Counted from the first letter of the stretch, positions 1 through 8,053 are shown. The stretch is DNA of 21,514 bases from Acidobacteriota bacterium (GCA_013362195.1 JABFWM010000120.1:1-21514); one strand, 5' to 3'. The notes: generated by a model from the letters alone, not told the origin. Program-made: numbers and translations.

Positions 1-853
1 TGTCCGACACGGCCACGTCCACCGCGGCCCGCGAGCCCAGGCCGTCGAAGGGCACGTCGATCGACGCGGCGGCGGGCACGGTGACGCGCCGCGTCGCTTC
101 CGTGCGGCCCGCCACCTGCACCCGGACATCGGTCTCGCGCGGCGACGCGCCGTAGTTGCGAATCGTCGCGAGCAGGCGTTTCGCCGCTGCATGCACGTCG
201 ACGACGGCGAGATTGCCGGCGGCGCCGCCGGCATCGCGGACGACCAGGTCGAGCCCCTCGGTCATCGCCGCGGTGCTGCCGTCGAACCCGCTGCGCTGCA
301 GGTCGCCGACGAGTACGATCCGCCCGGGCGCACCCTCGGGGAGGAGCTCCGCCGCCCTGTCGAACGCCGACGCGTACCGCGTCGCACCAAACGAGGCGCG
401 GATATCGTCGATGGCGACGCGCGCGTCGGAAGCGGCGCCGGACGCCGACACGACGTCGGCACGCTGATCGAATGCGACCACCAGGACGCGGTCGCCCCCC
501 GCCTCGTCCACCGCTTGCTTCGCGAGCGCGCGCGCCTTCTCCATGACACCGGGCGCCGACATGCTGAACGACCGGTCCACCGCGATCACGGTGGTGCGCG
601 TCGACGTCCGCGCGCCGAGAACGTAGGGCCGTGCGAACGACCCTGCGAGCAGCAGCAGGGCGGCCACGCGCGCCAGCAGCAGCAGGATGTCGCGCAGGCG
701 ACGGCGGCGCGAGCGCTCGATCGGGCTGACACGCAGCAGCCGCACGGCGGTGAACGGCACCGGCGGCGCAACGTCGCGCCGCAGCAGGTGCAGCACGATG
801 GGGAGCGCGACGAGCGCAGCGCCGATCAGGTAGAGGGGGCTGAGAAACGACAT
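1..853 (-). CDS. BatA-like N-terminal membrane / von Willebrand factor A protein (partial, C-terminus beyond the window)
   Basis: The ATG is at 853 and the frame stays open to the left edge, giving 284 residues with no stop. Residues 1-25 are a hydrophobic helix starting MSFLSPLYLIGAALVALPIV, followed by a basic loop and a second hydrophobic segment near 55-72. This is the layout of the BatA/TIGR02226 N-terminal domain. A VWA domain follows, with a metal-ion-dependent adhesion site D93-R-S95-F-S97 (DxSxS). Later sequence looks like a beta-rich CARDB/Big-type domain (NLAVVDVHA onward), as in long BatA-like proteins with large periplasmic parts. It lies downstream of MoxR and DUF58 genes, the usual neighbours of Bat proteins. 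It is therefore probably a membrane-anchored partner of the MoxR chaperone; family assignment is strong, precise role is inference. No good Shine-Dalgarno precedes the ATG. A 124-bp gap rich in hairpins separates it from the DUF58 gene. Confidence 0.85.
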   Translation of the reverse strand, partial: MSFLSPLYLIGAALVALPIVLHLLRRDVAPPVPFTAVRLLRVSPIERSRRRRLRDILLLLARVAALLLLAGSFARPYVLGARTSTRTTVIAVDRSFSMSAPGVMEKARALAKQAVDEAGGDRVLVVAFDQRADVVSASGAASDARVAIDDIRASFGATRYASAFDRAAELLPEGAPGRIVLVGDLQRSGFDGSTAAMTEGLDLVVRDAGGAAGNLAVVDVHAAAKRLLATIRNYGASPRETDVRVQVAGRTEATRRVTVPAAASIDVPFDGLGSRAAVDVAVSD

Positions 854-887
854 GTGTATAACGGCCGTTCGGTCTCCATTATTCAAT

Positions 888-962
888 GCGCGTGGGGCCC
901 GCCCCCACGCGCTTTACGCGCTTCGCGCGACGCCCTTCGGGCTTTCCGCCGCTTCGCGGCGG
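888..962 (-). repeat. Array of four consecutive GC-rich hairpins between the DUF58 and BatA-like genes
   Basis: Four perfect inverted repeats lie almost end to end: 946-962 (7-bp stem), 932-942 (4-bp stem), 917-929 (5-bp stem) and 888-912 (10-bp stem, 5-base loop). Read on the minus strand, the sense of the operon, the first three all have a GAA triloop, two of them as GCGAAGC. GCGAAGC is known for forming an exceptionally stable DNA mini-hairpin. No T-tract follows, so a classical terminator is unlikely. The array could be an RNA-stability or processing element that sets the ratio of DUF58 to BatA-like protein, or a copy of a dispersed palindromic repeat. Confidence 0.75.
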
Positions 963-977
963 CCTTCTCTCTCCTCT

Positions 978-1889
978 CTACTGCCTCCGCGACCGCGCAT
1001 CCAGGTAGGCGAGCAGCGCGAAGTCGAGCGGCTTCGACGTGTCGAGGACGACGTAATCGATGCCGGTGCCGCGTAGTTCCCGTTCGTAATTGCCGCGCAT
1101 GGCCGCGAGCGCGTCGAGGTAGCTCGCCCGCACGCGCGAGGCATCCGCGGTGATCTCGTCGGCGCTCTCGACGTCCGTGAAGCGCGACGCCCCTTTGAAG
1201 GGAAACGTCAGCTCGTAGGGGTCCAGCACCTGAAACACGATCACGTCCGTGCCGCGGTGGCGCAGGTGCTTGAGGCCCTTGACCGCGGTCTCGGGGTCGT
1301 CGAGCAGATCCGAGATCAGCACCGCGAGGCTGCGCTTCACCAGCGCTTCCGCGAGCTGGTGCAGCGGACGTCCGACGTTCGATCGCTCGCCCGGCGCCAT
1401 CTTGTCGAGGGCGAGCAGGATGGCGTGCAGGTGGCCGGGGCGGGCGCTCGCGGGCAGCCGCGCGAGGATCCTCTCGTCGAACGCGATCAATCCGGTCGCG
1501 TCGCGCTGGCGGTGCATCAGATACGCCAGCGAGGCCGCCAGCACGCTCCCGTATTCGAGCTTGGTCATCGGCCCGCCGCCGCGATACGTCATCGAGCGGC
1601 TGACGTCGAGCAGCAGGTGGCCATCGAGGTTGGTTTCTTCCTCGAACTTCTTGACGTAGAAGCGATCCGATCGCGCGTAGACCTTCCAGTCGAGCGTCGA
1701 CAGATCGTCGCCGGGCAGATACTGCCGGTACTCCGCGAACTCGACGCTGAATCCCTTGTAGGGGCTGCGGTGGAGGCCCGAGAGAAAGCCTTCGACCACG
1801 GTACGCGCCTTCAGCTCCATCGTCCCGAGCCGCGCGATGACGGCGGGATCGAGGAACCTCAGGTCGCGGTTCGCGGCGGTCGCGGGCAT
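978..1889 (-). CDS. DUF58 domain protein (VWA-like fold)
   Basis: The 303-residue product starts MPATAANRDLRFLDP and has no signal peptide or membrane segment. Residues 51-82 carry the DUF58 signature (EYRQYLPGDDLSTLDWKVYA followed by the KKFEEET stretch). A MIDAS-like D95-V-S97-R-S99 follows, as expected for the VWA-like half of DUF58 proteins. Such proteins are encoded next to MoxR ATPases and are thought to be their adaptors or clients. The ATG at 1889 lies two bases after the MoxR stop codon, so translation is probably coupled. The frame is open further upstream, but that extension runs through the MoxR gene and is Arg/Ala/Gly-rich shadow sequence. The family call is firm; the molecular function is not established. 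Confidence 0.92.
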   Translation of the reverse strand: MPATAANRDLRFLDPAVIARLGTMELKARTVVEGFLSGLHRSPYKGFSVEFAEYRQYLPGDDLSTLDWKVYARSDRFYVKKFEEETNLDGHLLLDVSRSMTYRGGGPMTKLEYGSVLAASLAYLMHRQRDATGLIAFDERILARLPASARPGHLHAILLALDKMAPGERSNVGRPLHQLAEALVKRSLAVLISDLLDDPETAVKGLKHLRHRGTDVIVFQVLDPYELTFPFKGASRFTDVESADEITADASRVRASYLDALAAMRGNYERELRGTGIDYVVLDTSKPLDFALLAYLDARSRRQ

Positions 1890-1891
1890 GA

Positions 1892-2905
1892 CTACATACC
1901 GCTGCGGGGAGCTGGCACGGCCTCGAGCAGACGATCGACGAGCACGTCGGAGGTCACCTTCTCCGACTCGGCGTAGAAGTTCGGGATGATGCGGTGCCGC
2001 AGAATCGGATGCGCAAGGGCGCGCACGTCGTTCACCGACACGTGATAGCGCCCGTTCATCAACGCACGCGCCTTCGCCGCCAGGATCAGCGACTGCGACG
2101 CGCGCAGGCCGGCGCCCCACTTGACCCAGTCTTTCACGAACGCGAGATCCTGCTGCCGTCCCGGACGCGACGAATCGACCAGCCGCACCGCATAGCGCGC
2201 CACTTCCTCGGCGACGACCACCTGCCGCACCAGCTGCTGGTACTCGAGGATCTCGGCGCCGCTCAGCACCCGCGCCGGCGCCGGTGGACGCGTCCCCGTC
2301 GTCTGCGTCACCACTTTCACTTCGTCGTCTTCGCTCAGGTAGGACACGACGATGTTGAACATGAAGCGATCGAGCTGCGCCTCGGGCAGCGGATAGGTGC
2401 CTTCGAGCTCGATCGGATTCTGCGTGGCGAGCACGAAGAACGGCCGCTCGAGCGGATACGTCCGCCCGGCGGCGGTGACGTGGTATTCCTGCATCGCCTC
2501 GAGCAGCGCCGCCTGCGTCTTCGGCGGCGTGCGGTTGATCTCGTCGGCGAGCAGGATCTGCGCGAAGATCGGCCCCTTCACGAACCGCAGCGTGCGGTGG
2601 CCGCCGTCCTCGTCGAGCACTTCCGTGCCGGTGATGTCGGCGGGCATCAAATCCGGGGTGAACTGAATCCGCTTGAACGTCAGATCCAGGATCTCGGCGA
2701 GGGTCTTGATGAGGAGCGTCTTCGCCAGCCCCGGCACGCCGGTGATCAGACAGTGCCCGCCGGTGCACAGGGCCATCAGCACCTGATCGATGACCGCATC
2801 CTGTCCGACGATCACCTTCCGGATCTCGGCGAGGATGCGTTCGCGCCCGAGCGCGACACGTTCGGCAACGGCGGTCAGTCCCGCCTGGGTCGTTTCCATA
2901 CTCAC
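1892..2905 (-). CDS. MoxR-family AAA+ ATPase
   Basis: The 337-residue product has an AAA_3 core with Walker A GVPGLAKT (56-63), Walker B ILLADE (117-122) and the family stretch NRTPPKTQAALLEAMQE. A sensor region LATQNPIE and the EAQLDRFMF arginine-finger region follow, then a C-terminal lid. MoxR ATPases act as chaperones that help metal-cofactor insertion or maturation of VWA proteins. Here VWA-type genes follow directly, which supports that role. I placed the start at GTG 2905; an in-frame ATG at 2899 (METTQ) is equally possible. Neither has a clear Shine-Dalgarno. The upstream gap (2906-3011) contains a 34-codon Arg-rich frame whose TGA overlaps this GTG; I do not consider it a gene. No promoter is visible here, so the gene is probably transcribed from upstream. 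Confidence 0.93.
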   Translation of the reverse strand: MSMETTQAGLTAVAERVALGRERILAEIRKVIVGQDAVIDQVLMALCTGGHCLITGVPGLAKTLLIKTLAEILDLTFKRIQFTPDLMPADITGTEVLDEDGGHRTLRFVKGPIFAQILLADEINRTPPKTQAALLEAMQEYHVTAAGRTYPLERPFFVLATQNPIELEGTYPLPEAQLDRFMFNIVVSYLSEDDEVKVVTQTTGTRPPAPARVLSGAEILEYQQLVRQVVVAEEVARYAVRLVDSSRPGRQQDLAFVKDWVKWGAGLRASQSLILAAKARALMNGRYHVSVNDVRALAHPILRHRIIPNFYAESEKVTSDVLVDRLLEAVPAPRSGM

Positions 2906-3011
2906 ATCGGGACTCTGCTCAGGACCGCGGCCCGGCGCCCCGCTCCGCTCCTCGCGGGCGCGCCGCCGTCATGCCGAAGCCGCGAGCGCACTCTGATCGG
3001 CGGCATGGCGG

Positions 3012-3812
3012 TCAATGCGTCAGCGCGTAGACGATTTCGTTGATTTCCATCCGGTACGCCTGCGCGGTGTATTTCACGTATCCGGGAAATTCGGCGGCGT
3101 TCGACCATTCCCAGCCGTCGCCCATGTCGGTGTTCCAGTTGATCAGCACCATGGCGCGGCCGCTGTCGTCTTCGATCGCGCGGAGCGTGGCGATGTAGCC
3201 GCCCTTTTCCCAGGTCCGTCCCTGCAGGAACGAGCCCAGCCCCGGCGTCTGCGGAAAGCCATCGATCTTGTAGAAGCAGCTGAAGACGGGATGGTCTTTC
3301 GGCAGATCGACGATCCTGCGATCGGGAAACACCCGCTTCAACTCCCGTTCGACGTTCGCCCACTCGATCGGCCCATGGAAATCGTCGAACGTGAGGGTGC
3401 CGCCGCGCAGCAGGAACTCGCGCAGGATCGGCACCTCGGCGTCCTTCAGCCGGAGGTTCCCTCCTTCGACGATGTAGATCCACGGGTACTTCCACAGCTC
3501 GGGATCCTCGATCGTGACCGTGACCGGATCGTTCACCTGGATCGACGTGGCGGTGCGGACGCGGCGCGAGAGATTCCAGTCGGCCGCGGGCGCGTCGATG
3601 TACCACGGCTCGTCGTACATGCTGAAGCCGCGTCCCATCGTCCACGCCGTGTAGCGGACGCGGGCGAAGGTCCACTGCAGGCCGGCAAAGCGGAGGTCGG
3701 GCGCGGCAGGCGCCGGCGGCGCCTGTGCCTCGACACGTGGCGCGATCGTCCACACGCACGCGCCGGCCATGAGGACGAGCGCCACGAGCGCCGCGCGCGC
3801 TCGCGGCGTCAC
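3012..3812 (-). CDS. DUF4159 domain protein, exported
   Basis: The product is 266 residues. The N-terminus MTPRARAALVALVLMAGACVW is a signal-like hydrophobic segment; an Ala-Gly-Cys sits inside it, but a lipoprotein is uncertain. The mature part matches DUF4159: FAGLQWTFARVRYT early on, VTIEDPELWKYPWIYIVEGG in the middle, then LREFLLRGGTLTFDDFHGP and a conserved end GRAMVLINWNTDMGDGWEW. DUF4159 is a flavodoxin- or ThuA-like fold usually found beside MoxR/DUF58/VWA genes, as here. The start is GTG 3812: a strong GGAGGG lies 6 bases before it, and the GTGA overlaps the TGA of the TPR gene, indicating translational coupling. A longer open frame reaches 4046 but would run through the preceding gene. 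Function unknown; envelope location inferred. Confidence 0.9.
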   Translation of the reverse strand: MTPRARAALVALVLMAGACVWTIAPRVEAQAPPAPAAPDLRFAGLQWTFARVRYTAWTMGRGFSMYDEPWYIDAPAADWNLSRRVRTATSIQVNDPVTVTIEDPELWKYPWIYIVEGGNLRLKDAEVPILREFLLRGGTLTFDDFHGPIEWANVERELKRVFPDRRIVDLPKDHPVFSCFYKIDGFPQTPGLGSFLQGRTWEKGGYIATLRAIEDDSGRAMVLINWNTDMGDGWEWSNAAEFPGYVKYTAQAYRMEINEIVYALTH

Positions 3813-6355
3813 CGCGACCCTCCGATCGCATTCAGCAGCAGCTCCTGCGCCCGTTCGAACGTCGGCGCGATCTCGAGGGCCGACAGCGCTTCCGTCTTCG
3901 CGTCGGCGGCGCGGCCCGCGAGCAGGTAACTTTCGCCCAGGTCGCAGTGCGCCGCCGCCTTGTCGGTCGCGCCCGCCTGCAACGCCGCGCGGAACTCCCG
4001 CAGCGCGACGTCGGCGTCGCGCTGCTTCAACGCCAGCCGGCCCCACCCGGTGTGCGCCGAGGCGTCGAACGGATCGAGCGAGACGATGCGGGAGAGCGCG
4101 AGCCGGGTGAGCCGATCGTCGTGCGCCGCCTCCGCCAGCGTCAGCAGCTTGCGCGCCGCCTCGACGTTCGTGTGGTCCACGGCCAGCAGCGCTTCCAGTT
4201 CTTTGAGCGCGCGCGCGCGCTCGCCCAGCCGCTCGGCGAGCGCGGCCATCAGCGCGTGCGGACTCTCGGGGCCGATCGCCGCCGGCACCAGCGCGGCGGC
4301 CCGCTCGAGCGGTGCGTAGGCGGCGGCATCTCCGGCGGACGCGAGCGCCTGCCCGAGCGCGAGCTGCGTAATGTAGCTCTCCGGCTGTGCCGCCGCTGCG
4401 GCTCTCAACGCGTCGGTCGAACTCGCGTCCACCGGCTTCTGCGAATCCGCGAGCGCCCGCCGCATCGTCCCGAACTTCTGATCCAGCGCGCGATCGAACG
4501 TCGTCTGCAGATCGTCAATCGAGATGTTCAAGGCGCGCTTCAGCGCCGCCTCGGTGTCGACGCCGTCGGCGAAGGCGCGCACGAGCGCGGGCAGCGCCGC
4601 CGCGCCGCGCGACGTGACGATGTGATCGACGAGCAGCGACGCTTCGTAGTACGCCAGCGAGATCGTGTCGGGGCGCGTGAAGCCGGCGTTCAGGTCGCGC
4701 AGCTTGAGCACCTTGCTGGCGTTCATCGCGCGCGCGAACGTGACTTCCATGTCGCGCCCCCACTCGGGACGCTGGATGCCCTCCTCGTAGACAGAGATGC
4801 CTTCGGTCAGCCACCGCGGCACGCGCTGCCGGGACATCTGCAGCGTGACGACGTGCGCCAGTTCGTGCCAGAGCGTCGCTTCCCAGCTGAAGGTGCCGGG
4901 CGGCCGCGCTTTCGGCGAATCCATCGTGACCACGCGCCCGAAGCACGCGCCCAGCGCGCCGATCATGCCGGGCAGCCCGAGATTGCGCACCGCGAAGTCG
5001 TCGTGGCGCGGAAAGATCTCGATCAGGATCGGGCCGGTGGGCGCGAACCCGTAGCGCGCCGACAGGTTCTTCAACGCGTCCTGCGCGAGCGGGATGGCGT
5101 ACTCCCGCAACACCGGCGCCTCGTCGCGGTGCATCTTGACGATGAGGTCCCCTTCGCGGACGGTGACGAACTGGTCCAGCGTGTCGAGCAGCGCCAGCAG
5201 GTTGTAGGTGACGACGTCGAACGGATCGGCGCGGAAGGCCTTTTCAAGCGCGCGCCGGGCCCCGGCTTCGTCGCCGGTGCGCATCAGGTGCATGCCGAGA
5301 TCGGCGGACGCCTGCGCATCGGTCGGATCGAGCGCCAGCCCCTTCTCCGCGAGCGCAACGGCTTCCTCGAACCGGTAGTGGCTTGCCGCCTGCTCGCCCG
5401 CAATCCGGTAGATCTCGCCGTACGACGGATTGATCTCGAGCGTCTTGGCGACCTCGCGGTCGAATGTTTCGCGATCGTCGCGCACGTAGGCGATCGCCGC
5501 GAGCAGCGCGTGCGCGTCGAGCTGCGACGGGTTGATCGCGAGGACCTTGTCGATCTCGGCCTTCGCGTCGGCCACCTTGTCCTCGTCGAGCCGCAGCGAC
5601 GCGAGGAGCAGATGCGGTTCGGCGAGCCCCGGATCGATCTCGATCGCCCGCGCCGCGCTGGCGCCGGCTGCCGGCGGATCCTCGTCTTCCAGCAGGCGCG
5701 CGAGTCCGGCATGCGCCGGCGCCCACTGCGAGTCGGCCTGCAGCGCCGCCTGGAACGACTTCAGCGCCTCGGGCTTGTTGTACTTGTCGAGGAACAGCCA
5801 GCCCCACGCCGTCTGCACGGCTGCCTTGTCGCCGCCGGCGCGTTCCGCCTCGCGATAGAGCGCATTGGCTTCGCGCGCGCGCCCGAGCGCGTGCGCGGCG
5901 CGCGCCGCGCGAAACAGCAGCGAGGGTTCGGTGCTCGACGAGCCGCGGCGCAAGACCGCGGTGAGCAGCGGTTGCGCGTCGGCCTCGCGCCCGATCGTGC
6001 GATACAGCAATGCCAGCTCGAGTGCCGCGCCGCCGTCCGGTTCGCGTGCGACGATCGGTTCGAGCCGCGCCTGCGCGTCGCGGTACCGGCCCTTCGCGAT
6101 GCCGAGTTGCGCGAGCACGACGGCAGCCGCACCATCCGATGCACCGCGCGTGTTGGCAAGCGTCTCGGCTTCCGCGCGCTGACCGTGCGCGATCGCGATG
6201 GCCGCCATGCGCGCGAAATCACTGGGGGCTGCCTGCGGGGAAAACAGTGGCGAGGAACGCACAGCCGAGCCGGCAAGGCCCAGGCAGACGGAAAGGATCA
6301 CGGCGACCAGCGGCCGTCTCGGCACGGGAAAAGGGCGCGCGCGAGTGCCCGGCAT
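3809..6355 (-). CDS. Exported TPR-repeat protein with embedded HExxH metallopeptidase domain (peptidase MA-like)
   Basis: With the chosen ATG (6355) the product is 848 residues. It starts MPGTRARPFPVPRRPLVAVI and continues as a typical Sec signal peptide. About ten TPR-like helix pairs follow (AEPHLLLASLRLDEDKVADA and similar) up to roughly residue 400. A gluzincin-type domain is next, with H497-E-L-A-H501 and a downstream E518 in PRWLTEGISVYEE, the third zinc ligand of the Peptidase_MA_2 pattern. More TPRs fill residues 630-848. All three metal ligands and the catalytic Glu are present, so a working protease is plausible; substrates are unknown. The frame remains open up to 6481, but that stretch contains a perfect TATAAT and lacks signal-peptide character, so I reject it. 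It is first in the operon with DUF4159, MoxR, DUF58 and BatA-like genes. Confidence 0.88.
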   Translation of the reverse strand: MPGTRARPFPVPRRPLVAVILSVCLGLAGSAVRSSPLFSPQAAPSDFARMAAIAIAHGQRAEAETLANTRGASDGAAAVVLAQLGIAKGRYRDAQARLEPIVAREPDGGAALELALLYRTIGREADAQPLLTAVLRRGSSSTEPSLLFRAARAAHALGRAREANALYREAERAGGDKAAVQTAWGWLFLDKYNKPEALKSFQAALQADSQWAPAHAGLARLLEDEDPPAAGASAARAIEIDPGLAEPHLLLASLRLDEDKVADAKAEIDKVLAINPSQLDAHALLAAIAYVRDDRETFDREVAKTLEINPSYGEIYRIAGEQAASHYRFEEAVALAEKGLALDPTDAQASADLGMHLMRTGDEAGARRALEKAFRADPFDVVTYNLLALLDTLDQFVTVREGDLIVKMHRDEAPVLREYAIPLAQDALKNLSARYGFAPTGPILIEIFPRHDDFAVRNLGLPGMIGALGACFGRVVTMDSPKARPPGTFSWEATLWHELAHVVTLQMSRQRVPRWLTEGISVYEEGIQRPEWGRDMEVTFARAMNASKVLKLRDLNAGFTRPDTISLAYYEASLLVDHIVTSRGAAALPALVRAFADGVDTEAALKRALNISIDDLQTTFDRALDQKFGTMRRALADSQKPVDASSTDALRAAAAAQPESYITQLALGQALASAGDAAAYAPLERAAALVPAAIGPESPHALMAALAERLGERARALKELEALLAVDHTNVEAARKLLTLAEAAHDDRLTRLALSRIVSLDPFDASAHTGWGRLALKQRDADVALREFRAALQAGATDKAAAHCDLGESYLLAGRAADAKTEALSALEIAPTFERAQELLLNAIGGSR

Positions 6356-6367
6356 GAATCTGTGGCG

Positions 6368-6373
6368 ATTATA
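6368..6373 (-). promoter_or_regulatory. Candidate -10 box (TATAAT) for the TPR/MoxR operon
   Basis: A perfect TATAAT on the minus strand ends 12 bases before the ATG at 6355. Transcription starting about 7 bases after the hexamer would give a leader of about five bases. No convincing -35 hexamer lies 16-18 bp upstream. In a window this GC-rich, an exact TATAAT just before a start codon is unlikely by chance. Confidence 0.6.
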
Positions 6374-6544
6374 GACCACGCGAATGAGGCCCTTAGCAGG
6401 CTCCGTGCCGGTTAAGACGCGCGTGTCTATCGTGTGGTTGTCGTGGTGTGCGGATGATTGTCTGCCGAACGGCGAACTCAACTCGCGAACGCGCGTCCAG
6501 GACGCGGCAACGGCGCGCGGCCGGCCGCAAGCGCGGTCACCCCA

Positions 6545-7972
6545 TCAGAAGAGCGGCCGCCAGGTAAAAAAGATCGCGGCGACGAGGCCCTCACCGATGG
6601 CACACGCGGTGACCAACGGCAAGACGAGGCGCCGCGGCAGGATCGCCGCGAGCGCGAGAAACGCGGGGAACAGCGTCGAGTTGATGCGGCCCATCGAGAG
6701 CACGCCGCCCGCGACGAGCGGCGGGATCACGTTGACGAGAATGAAGACGCCCGCCGCCAGCCCGACGCGGCGGAACGCGGGCCACAGCATGGCGACCGCG
6801 AAGAGCAGGCCGAGCGCGTTGAGCGTGTCGTACGGGACGAGGACGAGCGCCTGCGCGAGGCCTTCGCTCTCGATCCGCGCGAGGCCGCGTGCGAGCGGCG
6901 CCAGCCCTTCGAAGGTTCGTCCCCACGCGGCGTGCAGCCGCGCCCACCCGAACCACGATCCCGTGAGCGCATGGACATACGCGCTGTAGGCGAGCATGCC
7001 GAGTCCCGGGGCGGAAATGGCAAGCATCGAGCTCGCCAGGTGCCGCGGCGAACGCGGCCGTCCGCGCGTGCGCCACGCGTCCTCGATCAGCAGACACGCG
7101 AGCGCGATGCTGAGCAAGCAGCCATTCGGCCGCGTCAGGCCGACGAGCCCGCCCCACAGGGCCGCGCGTGTCCATTCATGCCGCCGTACGTGATAGAAGG
7201 CGGCGACGGATCCCAGCAGGAACAGCGCCTCCGTGTAGGGCGCGCTGAAGAACACCGCGAACGGGTACGCGGCAGTGAGCGCCACCGCTGCTGCCGCGTG
7301 CTCGTCGCCGATCGTGTCGCGAGCGAGGCGCGTGAGATACGACGCGGCCCACACGAACGCGACCATCGACAGGATCACGCCGCCCCACAACGCGCGCGCC
7401 AGGCGGCGGCCGCGCGGCACACCGCCCTCGAACCCGCCGACGAGATAGCCGAAGGCGCGCATCGCGAGGGGATACGCCGGAAAGAAGGCGACGTTCTGCT
7501 GCCGATCGAACCGTCCCTGGAAGTGGTAGCCGTCGAGCGCGATGTCGCCGTACCATCCCGCGTCGAAGCGGGCGGGAAGATTGAAGAACGGATCGCTCGA
7601 CAGCTCGAACCCCGCGCCGTGAGGGATGCCGATCGCAATCACCGCGAAGTACCCCGCGACGAGTACCGCGACGCGGGAGCACAGCGCGCCGGCCGCGACC
7701 GACGCCACCGGATCGGCTCGCAGCGCGCGTCCCCATCCCGCGACACGGCGATGGATCGGCGGTGAGGACCACGCGGCGTGGCGGATCGCGAGCAGCGCCG
7801 CCGTGATGAACACCAGGCGCAGCGGTGATCGAATCGACAGCCGCACGATGCCGACGTGCGTCGAGAAGCCGCCGAAGAAGACGACGAAGACGGTGATGAG
7901 GAAGGCGGCGATCGTGAGTGCGTCGAGGAGGCGGACCCACGTCGGCGGCCGTGGCGGCGCCGGTTCGAGCAT
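6545..7972 (-). CDS. PIG-V-like multi-span membrane glycosyltransferase
   Basis: The 475-residue product has about ten to twelve hydrophobic segments, from ALTIAAFLITVFVVFFGG near the N-terminus to LVTACAIGEGLVAAIFF at the end. The first external loop carries RFDAGWYGDIALDGYHFQ (135-152), followed by QQNVAFFPAYPLAMR (158-172). This pair is characteristic of the PIG-V/GT76-related bacterial mannosyltransferases, where the acidic residues (D137, D143) contact the polyprenyl-phosphate sugar donor. A second motif AAYPFAVFFSAPYTEALF agrees. It probably transfers a sugar from a lipid-phosphate donor to an envelope acceptor; sugar and acceptor are unknown. It is last in the minus-strand cluster after the ketosynthase, oxidoreductase and methyltransferase genes, so its acceptor could be their product (inference). 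ATG 7972 overlaps the TGA of a small upstream frame. Confidence 0.82.
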   Translation of the reverse strand: MLEPAPPRPPTWVRLLDALTIAAFLITVFVVFFGGFSTHVGIVRLSIRSPLRLVFITAALLAIRHAAWSSPPIHRRVAGWGRALRADPVASVAAGALCSRVAVLVAGYFAVIAIGIPHGAGFELSSDPFFNLPARFDAGWYGDIALDGYHFQGRFDRQQNVAFFPAYPLAMRAFGYLVGGFEGGVPRGRRLARALWGGVILSMVAFVWAASYLTRLARDTIGDEHAAAAVALTAAYPFAVFFSAPYTEALFLLGSVAAFYHVRRHEWTRAALWGGLVGLTRPNGCLLSIALACLLIEDAWRTRGRPRSPRHLASSMLAISAPGLGMLAYSAYVHALTGSWFGWARLHAAWGRTFEGLAPLARGLARIESEGLAQALVLVPYDTLNALGLLFAVAMLWPAFRRVGLAAGVFILVNVIPPLVAGGVLSMGRINSTLFPAFLALAAILPRRLVLPLVTACAIGEGLVAAIFFTWRPLF

Positions 7973-8052
7973 CAGGATCGGGTGCCGGCGCGCGGCACGC
8001 CGCCGCCGCGCCGCATCAGGAACGACCGTCGCGTCGCAACCATCGCGGGCAT
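7972..8052 (-). CDS. Possible small ORF (26 aa) filling the gap between the ICMT-like and PIG-V-like genes
   Basis: The ATG at 8052 lies one base after the ICMT-like stop (TAG at 8056-8054). The TGA at 7974-7972 overlaps the ATG of the PIG-V-like gene as TGATG, so the frame exactly fills the gap. The product is basic and contains TRRSFLMRRGG, which resembles the start of a Tat signal peptide but has no hydrophobic core after it. It could be a coupling leader peptide, the remnant of a deleted Tat-exported gene, or chance. No Shine-Dalgarno is evident. Coding status is doubtful. Confidence 0.25.
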   Translation of the reverse strand: MPAMVATRRSFLMRRGGGVPRAGTRS

Positions 8053-8053
8053 T

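Noticed and set aside
1890..2768. N-terminal extension of the DUF58 protein running through the MoxR gene
   Set aside because: It would overlap most of MoxR in another frame, and the extension is Arg/Ala/Gly-rich with no domain. The ATG at 1889 directly follows the MoxR stop.
2902..3006. 34-codon frame between the DUF4159 and MoxR genes whose TGA overlaps the MoxR GTG
   Set aside because: The product is about one quarter Arg with no hydrophobic or conserved pattern. Stop-start overlap alone is weak evidence in this composition, though a coupling role cannot be excluded.
3947..6415. 822-codon open frame on the plus strand opposite the TPR/peptidase gene
   Set aside because: Its product is Arg/Gln/Val-rich without domains or a signal. 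It mirrors a well-supported gene with clear TPR and HELAH motifs and is an effect of high-GC codon use.
6356..6481. 42-residue N-terminal extension of the TPR protein
   Set aside because: It contains the TATAAT promoter candidate and would bury the Sec signal peptide that starts at 6355.
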